64,000 bases of DNA from Crossiella sp. S99.2 (GTDB lineage Bacteria > Actinomycetota > Actinomycetes > Mycobacteriales > Pseudonocardiaceae), in NCBI RefSeq assembly GCF_023094165.1, contig NZ_JALMDK010000019.1, positions 1 through 64,000 on the forward strand, read 5' to 3'. Both the position numbers and the translations under genes were made by a program. The notes under the pieces are model-generated. The model searched no databases. It was not told the DNA's origin and saw only the letters and a program-made list of their open reading frames with translations. How positions within the stretch are numbered: position 1 is the first letter of the stretch; each line of letters begins with the position of its first letter. This document shows positions 34,354 to 42,912 of this stretch, piece by piece.

Positions 34354-37300
34354 TCAGGCTCGGCTGGTGGTGAAGGTCCAGGTGCCGGAGCCGACCTGGT
34401 AGCGCGCGTAACCGTTGTCCTGTCCCAGGAACACCGCGCCACCGGGTGCGATGACGTCCGCGGGCGCGTTCGCCGGGACGTGCACCTCCGCGGTGGCGCC
34501 GACCGGGACGGCGGTGGTCAGGGTGAGGCCGGTGCCGGTCCGGGCCCAGTCGACCGCGGCCCGCCCGCGCACGGTCTCGATCGAGGTGCGGGCCCAGCCC
34601 AGGTCGACCCGGGCATCCGGCCGGATCAGGATGCGCTGGTATCCGTTGGCCAGCGGCCGCAATCCGGCGACGTGCTCATGGAACCACTGGGTGATCGTGC
34701 CCTGGAAGTAGTGGTTGTGGGACCGCGAGCCCTGATGCCACATCTCCCACATGGTGTCGGCCCCGCGCTCGATCCAGTAGCCCCAGCTGGGTTCGCTGCG
34801 CTGCACCGCGATGGCGTAGGCCACATCGGGATAGCCGTGCGCGGTCAGCACCGGCAGCAGCACGCTGGTGCCCAGACAGCCGGTGTTGAGGTGGTCGCCA
34901 CGGCGGCGGATGTCGGCGACCAGGCTGTCCACCACCGAGCGCACCGCCTCCACCGGCACCAGCCCGAAGGCCAGCGGGATGGCGTTGCTGGTCTGGCGGT
35001 AGCCGTTGTCCCGGTCACTGTTGTAGTGGCCGTTGCGCAGGAACGTGCGGTTGAGGGCGTCCCTGGCGGCGCCGGCGACCTGACGGTACCGGGCGGCGGT
35101 GTTGTGCTGCCCCAGGTGTTCGCCCAGCTCGGCGGTGCTGATCAAGGCCCGGTGCAGGTAGGCGGTGGCGGTGAGCCGGGTGTCCTCGCCGGCGATGCCG
35201 CCGGGGGAGTCCGGCGGCAGGAAGTCGCCCAGCGCGGTCTCGGCCAGGCCGCCGCGCATCCGGTTGATCTCCCAGTCCAGGTAGCGGGTCAGCGCGGTCC
35301 AGTGCTCGGCGCCGATCCGGTCGTCCCCGTACCAGCGGTGCATTTCCCTTGCCAGGAAAGGAAAGACCGTCGTCCACTCCGGGGAGGGGGCCAGCTGCTG
35401 GTAGCCCCAGCGGCCACCGTTGGGCACGATCACCGGCACCTGGCCCGCGCTGTTCTGGCTGTCTGCCAGATCGCCCATCCACTTGCTGAAGAAGCGTTGC
35501 ATGCCAAAGGAATAGGCCATCGAGGGCGCGCCGACCTGCGCGTCCCCGGTCCAGCCGTTCTTCTCATACATCGGGGTGTCGGTGGGGATGCTGTGCAGGT
35601 TGCCCAGGATGGTACGCCGCATCATCCCGTCCAGCTGCTCGAACATCGGTTGCGAGCAGCGGAACTCGCTGACCTGGCGGACATCGCTGTGCACCACCCG
35701 GCCGGCCACCTCCTCCGGCCGTGGCGCCACCGGCAGACCGGTGACCTCGACGTAGCGGAAACCCTTGTAGGAGAAGCGAGGTTCCCAGGTCTCCAGGCCG
35801 GTGCCCGCGGCGAGGTACTCGTCCCGCTGCTGCCGCGCGTCCTTCACATGCTCGTTCTGGGACTGGACACTGCCGTCGGCGTTGAGCTTTTCCCCGTGCA
35901 GCAAGGAGATCCGGGTTCCGGCCGGCGCACGCACGGTCAGCCGGGTCCAGCCCGACATGGTGCGGCCCATGTCCACCACGTGCACCCCCGGGCGGAGTTC
36001 GCGCACGCTGGTGGGCCGCACCGTCTCCACCACTCGGATCGGCTCGTTGGGCTGGGCGCGCAGGGTGCCACCCGGTCCAGGTACGACCAGCGCGGCGGTC
36101 CACGGCGGGTTTTCCTGGAAGCCGGGACTGGTCCAGCCCTGGGGCGCCAGCCGGGCGTCGTAGGTCTCCCCGGAGTACAGCGAGTTGGACCGGGTCGGTC
36201 CTTCGGTCAGCCGCCAGGAACCGTCGGTGCCCACTGTGGTCCGGCGGCCGTCCAGATGCTCGATCTCCAGCTGGGCCAGCAGTCTCGGCTCGCCGTGCCA
36301 CTTGGCCAGATGCCAGTCCCACACGTTGCGGGTGGTGAGTCCGAAGAAACCGCGGCCCAGCGTGACGCCGATGGTGTTGGCGCCCTGGCGAAGCAGCTCG
36401 GTGATGTCGTGCACGGCGTAGAAGACGGTCTTGTCGTAGCCGGTGAAACCCGGGTCGAGCACCTGGTCGCCGACGCGGCGCCCGTTGAGATGAGCCTCGC
36501 AGTAGGCCAGCCCGCTGATGTACAGCCGGGCCCGGCTGACCGGCGCGCTGAGGTGGAAGTCCTTGCGCAGCAACGGCGCCGGGTTCTCCCGGACGGGCAC
36601 CGCGACATCCCGCCGCCAGGGACCCTCGCCGTAGACCGCCAGCACCCCGGCCGCCGGCCAGCCGGTGTCGTTGAAGCCGGGGCTGGTCCAGTCCGGCCGG
36701 TGCGTGTCGGTGGCGCGCCAGCCCGCGCCGGTGCGCAGTTCCCGGGTGGTGCCGTCGGTGAACTCCACGATCAGCCGCAGCAGCAGTCCGGCGGGGCCAC
36801 CGCGGTTGGCCGCCTCGACGGCCAGCACCACCCGGTTACCGGCCGCGCGCACCTGCTCGGTCACATCGCGAAGGTGGGCCGAATTCCACTCATTGCCAGG
36901 CCCCATCGCGGAGATCACCTCGCGGCCGTGCACGTGCACGGTGAGGTTGTCATCGGCGGTGGCGACCAGCGTCGCCTTGCGTACCGCCCCTGACAGGTCC
37001 AGCGCCGCCCGGAACCACCGCGAGCCCACCGGGGCGCCTTCCAGAGTCCAGCCGGGACCGCCGATCCAGGACGCGCCGTCCACTGTGGGCTGTGGTGGCG
37101 GGGCGGCCGCGCCGATCCAGGACGCGGCCCACGGCCTGCCGAGCCTGCCGGTCTCCCACCAGGCCGGCGCGCTCCAGCCGGAGGCGACCTGGACGCCGTC
37201 CCAGACCTGGACCCGCCAGTGGTAGCGGGTGCCAGGGCTGAGACCCGGGCCGTCGTAGACCACGCCGAGGCTGCGGGCCGAGTTCACCCGGCCGCTGTCC

Positions 37301-37608
37301 CAGACCAGCTCACCCCTGGCCAGCCGAACCGGATCGGTGGCCACCTGGACCTGGTAGGCGGACTGGACGGTGTTGTTCCGATCGGACCGCAGCACCCAGG
37401 CCAGGCGCGGGCGTCCCACGTCGGTGCCGAGCGGGTTCTCGGCGTACTCCACGGTCAGCCGTTCCGCGGTGAGCGCCAGCGGGCCAGGCTCGGTCGCCGG
37501 GTCCGCCGGATCGGCCGCCGCGGCAGGCAACGCCATCGACGCCGCCCCCGCGCCCGCACCCGCCGCGGAGATCCGGAGGAAGTCGCGCCGGTTCACCTGC
37601 TTGGCCAT
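34354..37608 (-). CDS. Tat-exported GH78 alpha-L-rhamnosidase
   Basis: This 1084-residue enzyme releases terminal alpha-L-rhamnose from plant or bacterial glycans. The N-terminus is a twin-arginine signal (NRRDFLRISAAGAG). Beta-sandwich domains precede a C-terminal alpha/alpha barrel. The candidate general acid Glu682 lies in MYEKNGWTGDAQ, the equivalent of the DERLGWTGDAQ motif of the family; WGYWIERGADTMWEMW is the second hallmark. The C-terminal beta domain (GYQRILIRPDARVDLGWA) is typical. The ATG at 37608 is chosen because it opens the Tat motif and has GGGAGG upstream. The GH16 gene upstream on the same strand may be co-expressed. Confidence 0.93.
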   Translation of the reverse strand: MAKQVNRRDFLRISAAGAGAGAASMALPAAAADPADPATEPGPLALTAERLTVEYAENPLGTDVGRPRLAWVLRSDRNNTVQSAYQVQVATDPVRLARGELVWDSGRVNSARSLGVVYDGPGLSPGTRYHWRVQVWDGVQVASGWSAPAWWETGRLGRPWAASWIGAAAPPPQPTVDGASWIGGPGWTLEGAPVGSRWFRAALDLSGAVRKATLVATADDNLTVHVHGREVISAMGPGNEWNSAHLRDVTEQVRAAGNRVVLAVEAANRGGPAGLLLRLIVEFTDGTTRELRTGAGWRATDTHRPDWTSPGFNDTGWPAAGVLAVYGEGPWRRDVAVPVRENPAPLLRKDFHLSAPVSRARLYISGLAYCEAHLNGRRVGDQVLDPGFTGYDKTVFYAVHDITELLRQGANTIGVTLGRGFFGLTTRNVWDWHLAKWHGEPRLLAQLEIEHLDGRRTTVGTDGSWRLTEGPTRSNSLYSGETYDARLAPQGWTSPGFQENPPWTAALVVPGPGGTLRAQPNEPIRVVETVRPTSVRELRPGVHVVDMGRTMSGWTRLTVRAPAGTRISLLHGEKLNADGSVQSQNEHVKDARQQRDEYLAAGTGLETWEPRFSYKGFRYVEVTGLPVAPRPEEVAGRVVHSDVRQVSEFRCSQPMFEQLDGMMRRTILGNLHSIPTDTPMYEKNGWTGDAQVGAPSMAYSFGMQRFFSKWMGDLADSQNSAGQVPVIVPNGGRWGYQQLAPSPEWTTVFPFLAREMHRWYGDDRIGAEHWTALTRYLDWEINRMRGGLAETALGDFLPPDSPGGIAGEDTRLTATAYLHRALISTAELGEHLGQHNTAARYRQVAGAARDALNRTFLRNGHYNSDRDNGYRQTSNAIPLAFGLVPVEAVRSVVDSLVADIRRRGDHLNTGCLGTSVLLPVLTAHGYPDVAYAIAVQRSEPSWGYWIERGADTMWEMWHQGSRSHNHYFQGTITQWFHEHVAGLRPLANGYQRILIRPDARVDLGWARTSIETVRGRAAVDWARTGTGLTLTTAVPVGATAEVHVPANAPADVIAPGGAVFLGQDNGYARYQVGSGTWTFTTSRA

Positions 37609-37764
37609 CTGCCTGCCTCCCGTGCGGACGGCCAGCATCGGTCCACTATGGACAGACGTGGTCGGTGGCTGAAGTCTGTTGCGCACCATAGGGATACTTC
37701 AACGGTGGCAACAATTGCCCTGACCGGTACTGGTCACCGGCATCCGGGCGATCCCCTTCTCCGG

Positions 37765-38655
37765 TCAGGACGAGACGGTGCGGTTCTTGGCAGGCGCGGG
37801 CGCCTTGCCACCTGCCCAGGAGTAGACCCGGATGTGGTCCACGACCAGCTGCTGCGGGAATCGGGTGGACGCGTCCGGGCTGCCCGGCCAGACCCCACCC
37901 ACGGCGAGGTTGAGCAGCATGAAGAACGGCTTGTCGAAGGCCCACGGGGCACCCGAAGGGAGGTCGTCCGGGGTCACCCGGTGATAGTGCCTGCCGTCGA
38001 CGAACCAGTTGATCTCACCGGGACCCCACTCCACGGAGTAGGTGTGGAAATTGTCCGCCAGCGGCCTGCCGTCCGGGCTGGTGGTGCTGCCGCCAATGCC
38101 GTTCTCGTCGGAGTAGCCATCGCCGTGCACCGTGCCGTAGACGGTATTGGGCTCCTTGCCCACGTTCTCCATGACGTCGATCTCGCCGCAGTACGGCCAG
38201 CCGACCTCGTCGTAGTCCGCGCCCAGCATCCAGAACGCGGGCCACATGCCCTGGCCCCGCGGCACCTTGATCCGCGCCTCGAACCGGCCGTATTGCTGGG
38301 CGAAGGTGCCGTTGGTGACCAAACGAGCCGAGCTGTACTGGCATTGGCCGTACCAGCAGTCCGAACCCGCCGGGGTCTCCCGGCGGGCGGTGATCTCCAG
38401 CTGCCCCTGCCCGTTGTGCGCGGCGTTGCGGTTGCCCGGGGTGTAGTACTGCAGTTCCTCGTTGCCCCAGCCGTCGCCGCCGACCTGGTGCCGCCACCGG
38501 CCGGGGTCCGGCGCCGAGCCCGCGGGCCCGCTGAACTCGTCCTGCCAGGTCAGCTCCCAGTCCGCCGGCTTCGGGGTGGCACCGGCGGCGGATCCGGGCA
38601 GCAGCAGGGCCGCGGCGGCGAGCAGGGCGCCCAACCGCGGGAACGTCGAGTACAT
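37765..38655 (-). CDS. Secreted GH16 endo-beta-1,3-glucanase (laminarinase-like)
   Basis: This 296-residue exported enzyme hydrolyses beta-1,3(-1,4)-glucans. A signal peptide covers 1-26. The GH16 domain carries the catalytic EIDVME box with Glu158, Asp160 and Glu163 (GEIDVMENVG), preceded by YGRFEARIKVPRGQGMWPAFW. HTYSVEWGPGEINWFVDG and FFMLLNLAVGG are also typical. There is no separate carbohydrate-binding module. The ATG at 38655 follows AGGAG. The gene is divergent from a ROK regulator, which may control it. Confidence 0.93.
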   Translation of the reverse strand: MYSTFPRLGALLAAAALLLPGSAAGATPKPADWELTWQDEFSGPAGSAPDPGRWRHQVGGDGWGNEELQYYTPGNRNAAHNGQGQLEITARRETPAGSDCWYGQCQYSSARLVTNGTFAQQYGRFEARIKVPRGQGMWPAFWMLGADYDEVGWPYCGEIDVMENVGKEPNTVYGTVHGDGYSDENGIGGSTTSPDGRPLADNFHTYSVEWGPGEINWFVDGRHYHRVTPDDLPSGAPWAFDKPFFMLLNLAVGGVWPGSPDASTRFPQQLVVDHIRVYSWAGGKAPAPAKNRTVSS

Positions 38656-38767
38656 GATCAGTCTCCTGACTGGCGGCAGGATTAGGAAGGAAACCTTCGT
38701 ATTGCGAGAAGGATGGACGCGGCAGGTGGTCAAGTCAAGACCTTGTCTGAACAGGTAATATCGATTA

Positions 38768-39928
38768 GTGAGGAAAACTTCCAATGCGGGGACCGAACCG
38801 GAGCCTGGCCGGCCGGCGCTGCTGCGGCGGATCAACGACCGCGCCGCCTTCGAACTGCTGCTCTCCGGCGGCCCCCGCTCGCGGACCGAGCTGGTCCGGC
38901 TGACCGGCCTGGCGGCCCCGACCACCACCCAGCTCCTTGACCGCCTCGCGACCAGAGGGCTGGTGCTGCCCGCGGGAATCCAGGAGGGCGGCCGCGGACC
39001 CAACGCCAAGCTGTTCAGCGCCAACGCCAAAGCCGCGCACATCGCCGCCGTCGACGTGACCCACCAGCACATCGAGGTGTCCGTGGCGGACCTGACCGGC
39101 CAGGTGGTGTCGACCGCGCGAACCGGCCACAGCGCGCTGAGCCGGCTGCGCGCTGTGGTGGACGCCGCGGCGGCCCAGGCCGGACTGCGCACCGGCGACC
39201 TGGCCAGGGTGGCGCTGGGCTGCCCGGGGGCGCTGAACCCGGACACCGGACGACTGGCCTTCGCCGACCACCTGACCGGCTGGCAGCAACCGGCTCTGGC
39301 CGGCAGGCTCGCCGAGGAGTTGGCGGTGCCGGTGAGCGTGCACAACGACGTCAACCTGGTCGCCCGCGCCGAGCAGGCCGTGGGTGTCGCCCGCGGCTCG
39401 GAGTCGTTCGTGTGGCTGTGGCTGGACGAGGGCCTGGGCATGGCACTGGTGCTCGATGGCCGGATCCGGTCCGGGGCCACCGGGGCGGCCGGTGAGGTGA
39501 GCTACCTGCCCGTGCCGGGCATCCCATTGAGCCGCACGGTCCGCACCGGCGGCCACGGCGGATACCAGCTCATCGCCGGGGCCGAGGGCGTGCTCGAACT
39601 CGCCCGCGAGTTCGGTCTGATCGGCGAGACCGCCTGGGAGGTCACCGCCCGCGGCAACGAGCTGTTTCTGCGCGAGCTGGCGGTGCGGATCGCCACCGGC
39701 CTGGCCGCGGTGATCTGCGTGCTGGACCCGGAACTGGTCGTGCTCGGCGGCCGGACCGCGACCGCCGGTGGCGACTGCCTACTGGCGATGCTGGCCGAGG
39801 AGCTGTCCGGCGTTGCCGTCTCTCAGCCCCGCCTGGCTTTCAGTGAGGTAGTGGGAAATCCGGTGCTCGCCGGCGCCTTGCTGGTCGCCAGGGAAGCAAC
39901 ACTCGACGACCTGTTCGCGCCGGAGTGA
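38768..39928 (+). CDS. ROK-family sugar-responsive regulator
   Basis: This 386-residue protein joins an N-terminal winged HTH (about 20-75: LLLSGGPRSRTELVRLTGLAAPT) to a ROK sugar-kinase-like domain (from about 85: VDVTHQHIEVSVADLTG, VALGCPGALNPDTG, VHNDVNLVARAEQAVG, TGAAGEVSYLPVPG). The kinase ATP site looks degenerate, as usual for XylR/NagC-type repressors. It is divergent from the GH16 gene across a 112-bp gap that contains GAAGG-AAA-CCTTC, a short inverted repeat that could be its operator. The GTG at 38768 gives the expected N-terminus. Effector sugar unknown; a glucan oligosaccharide fits the context. Confidence 0.88.
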   Translation: MRKTSNAGTEPEPGRPALLRRINDRAAFELLLSGGPRSRTELVRLTGLAAPTTTQLLDRLATRGLVLPAGIQEGGRGPNAKLFSANAKAAHIAAVDVTHQHIEVSVADLTGQVVSTARTGHSALSRLRAVVDAAAAQAGLRTGDLARVALGCPGALNPDTGRLAFADHLTGWQQPALAGRLAEELAVPVSVHNDVNLVARAEQAVGVARGSESFVWLWLDEGLGMALVLDGRIRSGATGAAGEVSYLPVPGIPLSRTVRTGGHGGYQLIAGAEGVLELAREFGLIGETAWEVTARGNELFLRELAVRIATGLAAVICVLDPELVVLGGRTATAGGDCLLAMLAEELSGVAVSQPRLAFSEVVGNPVLAGALLVAREATLDDLFAPE

Positions 39929-40007
39929 CCGCGCGTGTCCCGCTGCTGCTGCTCGCCGCTCTGGACGTGGTGCCGGGCCGGATAGCGGGGTCTAGGTGAG
40001 AATGGGC

Positions 40008-40045
40008 TTGAGTTTCCACCTGCTGGAAGGTTCAGGCTGAGTCCC
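40008..40045 (+). promoter_or_regulatory. MerR-type promoter with long spacer and dyad
   Basis: TTGAGT (40008-40013) and CAGGCT (40033-40038) are separated by 19 bp, the stretched spacing typical of MerR-controlled promoters. The spacer holds TTCC-N7-GGAA (40014-40028). Transcription would begin near 40045, one base from the GTG of the merR gene, so its mRNA may be leaderless. The -10 is weak, so the call is tentative. Confidence 0.45.
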
Positions 40046-40969
40046 GTGAACGACCCGACCGAGCTGTTCACCATCGGACAGCTCGCCAACGCCACCGGTC
40101 TGTCGACCAGGACCATCCGGTTCTGGTCCGACAGCGGCCTGCTACCACCGACGACCAGGTCTTATGGGGGTTACCGGCTCTACGACGCGGCCGCGGTGGC
40201 CCGGCTGGAGCTGGTGCGGACCTTGCGTGAGCTGGGCCTGGACCTGGGCACGGTGTCGCGGGTGCTGGCTGAGCAGGTCACGGTGACTGATGTGGCGCGC
40301 ACGCATGTGACGGCGCTGGATGCGGAGATCCGGACTTTGCGGGTGCGCCGGGCGGTGTTGCGGGCGGTCGTTCGACGTGGTGGATCGACCGAGGAGATGA
40401 GACTGATGAACGATTTGGCCAGGCTGTCCGCGGGGGAGCGGCAGCGCGTCCTGGACGAGTTCGTCGAGCGTGCCTTCGAGGGCGCGGACCCGGCGGCGCC
40501 GGGGGCCGGGTTGGCGGCGGCGATGCGGCAGTTGCCGGCGGAGTTGCCGGATGATCCCAGCGACGAGCAGGTGGATGCCTGGGTGGAGCTGGCGGAACTG
40601 GTGCGGGACCAGGACTTCCAGCATCGGGTGCGGCAGATGGTGGTGGCCGGGCAGAACGAGGTCGGCCGGGAGGTGCAGGCGCAGGGGCCCTCGGCCGAGC
40701 AGGTGATCGCGGCGGCCGGTGCGGCGGTCGAGGCCGGCATCGCGCCGGATTCGGCCGAGGCCAAGGAGATCATCGGCCGGGTGGTGTCGCCGGAGTTGTC
40801 CGCGGCGGAGCGGGTGCGGCTGGCCGATGGCTGGGCGGTGTTCACCGATCGCCGGGTGGCGCGTTACTGGGCGCTGCTGGGTGTGCTCAACGGGTGGCCG
40901 CCGCGGCCGGGGCCGGACGGGGTGCCCGCCTTCGAGTGGGCCATCGCGGCCCTGCGCGCGTCCAGCTGA
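40046..40969 (+). CDS. MerR-family transcriptional regulator
   Basis: This 307-residue regulator has the MerR winged HTH at the N-terminus (FTIGQLANATGLSTRTIRFWSD, then GYRLYDAAAVARLELVRTLR) and a coiled dimerisation helix to about residue 115. The remaining 190 residues form a helical effector domain (GERQRVLDEFVERAFEG, DAWVELAELVRDQDFQHRV) that I cannot match to a ligand class; they lack the Cys pattern of metal sensors. The GTG at 40046 has no clear ribosome site, consistent with a leaderless transcript. Targets are unknown, probably its own promoter. Confidence 0.85.
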   Translation: MNDPTELFTIGQLANATGLSTRTIRFWSDSGLLPPTTRSYGGYRLYDAAAVARLELVRTLRELGLDLGTVSRVLAEQVTVTDVARTHVTALDAEIRTLRVRRAVLRAVVRRGGSTEEMRLMNDLARLSAGERQRVLDEFVERAFEGADPAAPGAGLAAAMRQLPAELPDDPSDEQVDAWVELAELVRDQDFQHRVRQMVVAGQNEVGREVQAQGPSAEQVIAAAGAAVEAGIAPDSAEAKEIIGRVVSPELSAAERVRLADGWAVFTDRRVARYWALLGVLNGWPPRPGPDGVPAFEWAIAALRASS

Positions 40970-40982
40970 CGGGCGCTCCCGG

Positions 40983-41186
40983 TCAGTCCTGACTGGCCCG
41001 GCGGCGCCGGATGATCCGCAGCAGGCCGAAGCCCAGTGCGCACATCGCCACGATGGCCACAATCAGCAGCGTCAGCTTCAGCCACTCCGGTTCGGAAATG
41101 AAACCGGCGATGGCGACCAATGCGAATGCGGGCACGAGTAGTGCGGTGAGCACCTGCGTGGATCGGTCCTGTTCGTTGTTCTGCAC
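40983..41186 (-). CDS. Small two-helix membrane protein
   Basis: This 67-residue protein has two hydrophobic segments (VLTALLVPAFALVAIAGFI and LTLLIVAIVAMCALGFGLL) and a basic tail (RIIRRRRASQD), so it should be a hairpin membrane protein with both ends in the cytoplasm. Function unknown. I chose the GTG at 41186 because it precedes the hydrophilic NNEQDRS lead; the longer frame upstream is low-quality coding. No strong ribosome site is visible. Confidence 0.6.
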   Translation of the reverse strand: MQNNEQDRSTQVLTALLVPAFALVAIAGFISEPEWLKLTLLIVAIVAMCALGFGLLRIIRRRRASQD

Positions 41187-41226
41187 CGCGTGAGCGTAGC
41201 AGGGCGAATGTAAAACCGAATTTACC

Positions 41227-41263
41227 CGATCGGGGCTGCCGCGCGTATCGGCAGTCCCGATCG
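41227..41263. promoter_or_regulatory. Strong hairpin in the divergent gap before the MDR oxidoreductase
   Basis: CGATCGGGGCTGCCG (41227-41241) pairs with 41249-41263 over 15 bp with one mismatch and a 7-nt loop. An overlapping alternative stem, CCCGAT (41256-41261) with ATCGGG (41269-41274), cannot form at the same time and is followed by ATTGCTTT. It lies between divergent genes, so it may be an operator or a leader attenuator. Nothing else is evident in the 212-bp gap. Confidence 0.45.
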
Positions 41264-41398
41264 TCGATATCGGGATTGCTTTCCGGCGTGTCGCCGGAGT
41301 TGGTGTGCGAATGCGGCTGGGTGGTTTTCCGGACTGCCGGACGCCGTTGCCTGGCGAGCCGCGCTGCATCGGGTGGCCGGATTGGGTTTGATCACCGC

Positions 41399-42382
41399 AT
41401 GACGACGATGCGTGCGGTGGTCCTGGACGGTCCGGGCTCGGTCGAGGCGTTGCAACTCCGCGAGGTGCCCATCCCCGAGCCCAAGCCGGGCTGGGTGCGG
41501 ATCCGGGTGGAGGCGTTCGGGCTCAACCAGTCCGAACAGCACCTGCGCACTGGGCTGGCGAGCAACCCGGTGTTCCCGATCATCCCCGGCATCGAGGCCA
41601 CCGGCACCGTGGATCTCGCGCCCGGCGGCGAGTTCGCGGCCGGGCAGCCGGTGGTGGCGATGATGGGCGGGATGGGGCGGGCCTACGACGGTGGATACGC
41701 CGAGTACACCGTGGTGCCCGCGAGCAGCGTGACCCCGGTGCGCACCAGCCTGGACTGGGCCACGCTGGGTGCGCTGCCGGAGATGCTGCAGACCGCGCAC
41801 GGGTCGCTGCACACCGGGCTGGCGATCCAGCCGGGGCAGAGTTTCCTGGTTCGCGGCGGCACCTCCTCGGTGGGCGTGGCCGCGGCGGTGCTGGCCAAGG
41901 AACACGGCCTGGAAGTGTTGTCCACCACCAGGAATCCGGCCCGCCTGGACGTGCTGCGGGAACTGGGTGTGGACCACCCGCTGGTCGACGACGGCTCGAT
42001 TGCCGCACGGGTAAGGGAAATCCGGCCCGAAGGCGTGCACGCGGCGCTGGAGCTGGTGGGCGTCAACACCTTGCCGGACACCTTGCGCGCCACCGGGACA
42101 CACGGCACGGTCTGCTTCACCGGCATGCTCAGCGACGAGTGGACCATCCCGGACTTCTACCCGATGGACTACCTGCCCAACGGCGTCCGGCTCACCGCGT
42201 ACAGCGGCCAGAGCAGCGACCTGTCCCAGGCCGACCTGCAGCGCTACCTGGGACTCATCGAGGCCGGGAAGCTGCCGGTGCGCATCCACAAGGTGTTCGC
42301 GCTGGAGGAGATCCGCGCAGCGCACCAGCTGATGGAAGACGGTGGCGCAATCGGGAAATTGGTGGTGCGGGTCCGTGGCTGA
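41399..42382 (+). CDS. Zinc-free MDR oxidoreductase (quinone-reductase type)
   Basis: This 327-residue member of the medium-chain dehydrogenase/reductase superfamily lacks the zinc-binding Cys/His of true alcohol dehydrogenases. Features: the GroES-like N-terminus (RAVVLDGPGSVEALQLREVP), GLNQSEQHLR, FPIIPGIEATGTV and the NADPH loop FLVRGGTSSVGVAAAVLA. It would reduce quinones, enones or similar electrophiles. The ATG at 41399 gives the standard start. Its end overlaps the next gene by 8 bp. Substrate unknown. Confidence 0.88.
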   Translation: MTTMRAVVLDGPGSVEALQLREVPIPEPKPGWVRIRVEAFGLNQSEQHLRTGLASNPVFPIIPGIEATGTVDLAPGGEFAAGQPVVAMMGGMGRAYDGGYAEYTVVPASSVTPVRTSLDWATLGALPEMLQTAHGSLHTGLAIQPGQSFLVRGGTSSVGVAAAVLAKEHGLEVLSTTRNPARLDVLRELGVDHPLVDDGSIAARVREIRPEGVHAALELVGVNTLPDTLRATGTHGTVCFTGMLSDEWTIPDFYPMDYLPNGVRLTAYSGQSSDLSQADLQRYLGLIEAGKLPVRIHKVFALEEIRAAHQLMEDGGAIGKLVVRVRG

Positions 42383-42791
42383 CCGCTTACGGATCCGGTC
42401 GGGCGTGTGGTTCGGGACGCCGGATTGGCTGGCGCAGGTGCGGGCGGAGACCGACCGCTGCCGGTACCCGCGCTACGAGCTGTCCATGCACGGCGACCCC
42501 GGCCGCGAGTCCTTCTTCACCGCGGTCCGCCGGCACCTGCCGCAGGACCCGGTGCTGGTCAGCTCACTGAGCTGGGACGCGCTGCTGGACTCGGTGCGCA
42601 ACGGTTTCCACGAGGCCAAGGGGAATCGCTTCGTGGTGGTCTGGCCGGATCTGGGCGAGGCGCCGGCGTTCGCGGTGGAGATGCTGGACAAGGTGGTGTG
42701 GCACGTCGAGGCCGGGCGGAAGTACCTGTGCGTGTACGCCGAGCAGAACCCCGCGTTCCCCGGTGGGCGCTACCAGCCGCCCGTCCGCTGA
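42375..42791 (+). CDS. Small unknown protein coupled to the oxidoreductase
   Basis: I do not recognise this 138-residue cytoplasmic protein. Its GTG at 42375 overlaps the oxidoreductase stop. It starts RSGVWFGTPDWLAQV and continues with LVSSLSWDALLDSVRNGFHE, RFVVVWPDLGEA and HVEAGRKYLCVYAEQNPAF. The SWDALLDS stretch faintly recalls barstar-type inhibitors, but the rest does not fit. Codon bias is strong, so it is probably real. Confidence 0.65.
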   Translation: MADRLRIRSGVWFGTPDWLAQVRAETDRCRYPRYELSMHGDPGRESFFTAVRRHLPQDPVLVSSLSWDALLDSVRNGFHEAKGNRFVVVWPDLGEAPAFAVEMLDKVVWHVEAGRKYLCVYAEQNPAFPGGRYQPPVR

Positions 42792-42818
42792 ATCCGCAGT
42801 TCAGCGATGGTTTCTCTC

Positions 42819-42845
42819 AGGTACCTATAGCACAAATAAGTGCCT
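42819..42845. promoter_or_regulatory. AT-rich operator-like element before the NADP oxidoreductase
   Basis: AGGTACCTATAG (42819-42830) followed by GTGCCTA (42839-42845) forms an imperfect dyad (AGGTAC with GTGCCT) over a markedly AT-rich stretch. This resembles operators of HxlR- or MarR-type redox regulators, with TATAG as a possible -10. No such regulator is encoded in the window. Confidence 0.4.
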
Positions 42846-42912
42846 AATTGCCGAAAGAGACCAAGGATAGGAGAGTGGTGCGCAGACAGGGACCACGCGG
42901 AGAGGGAAGATC

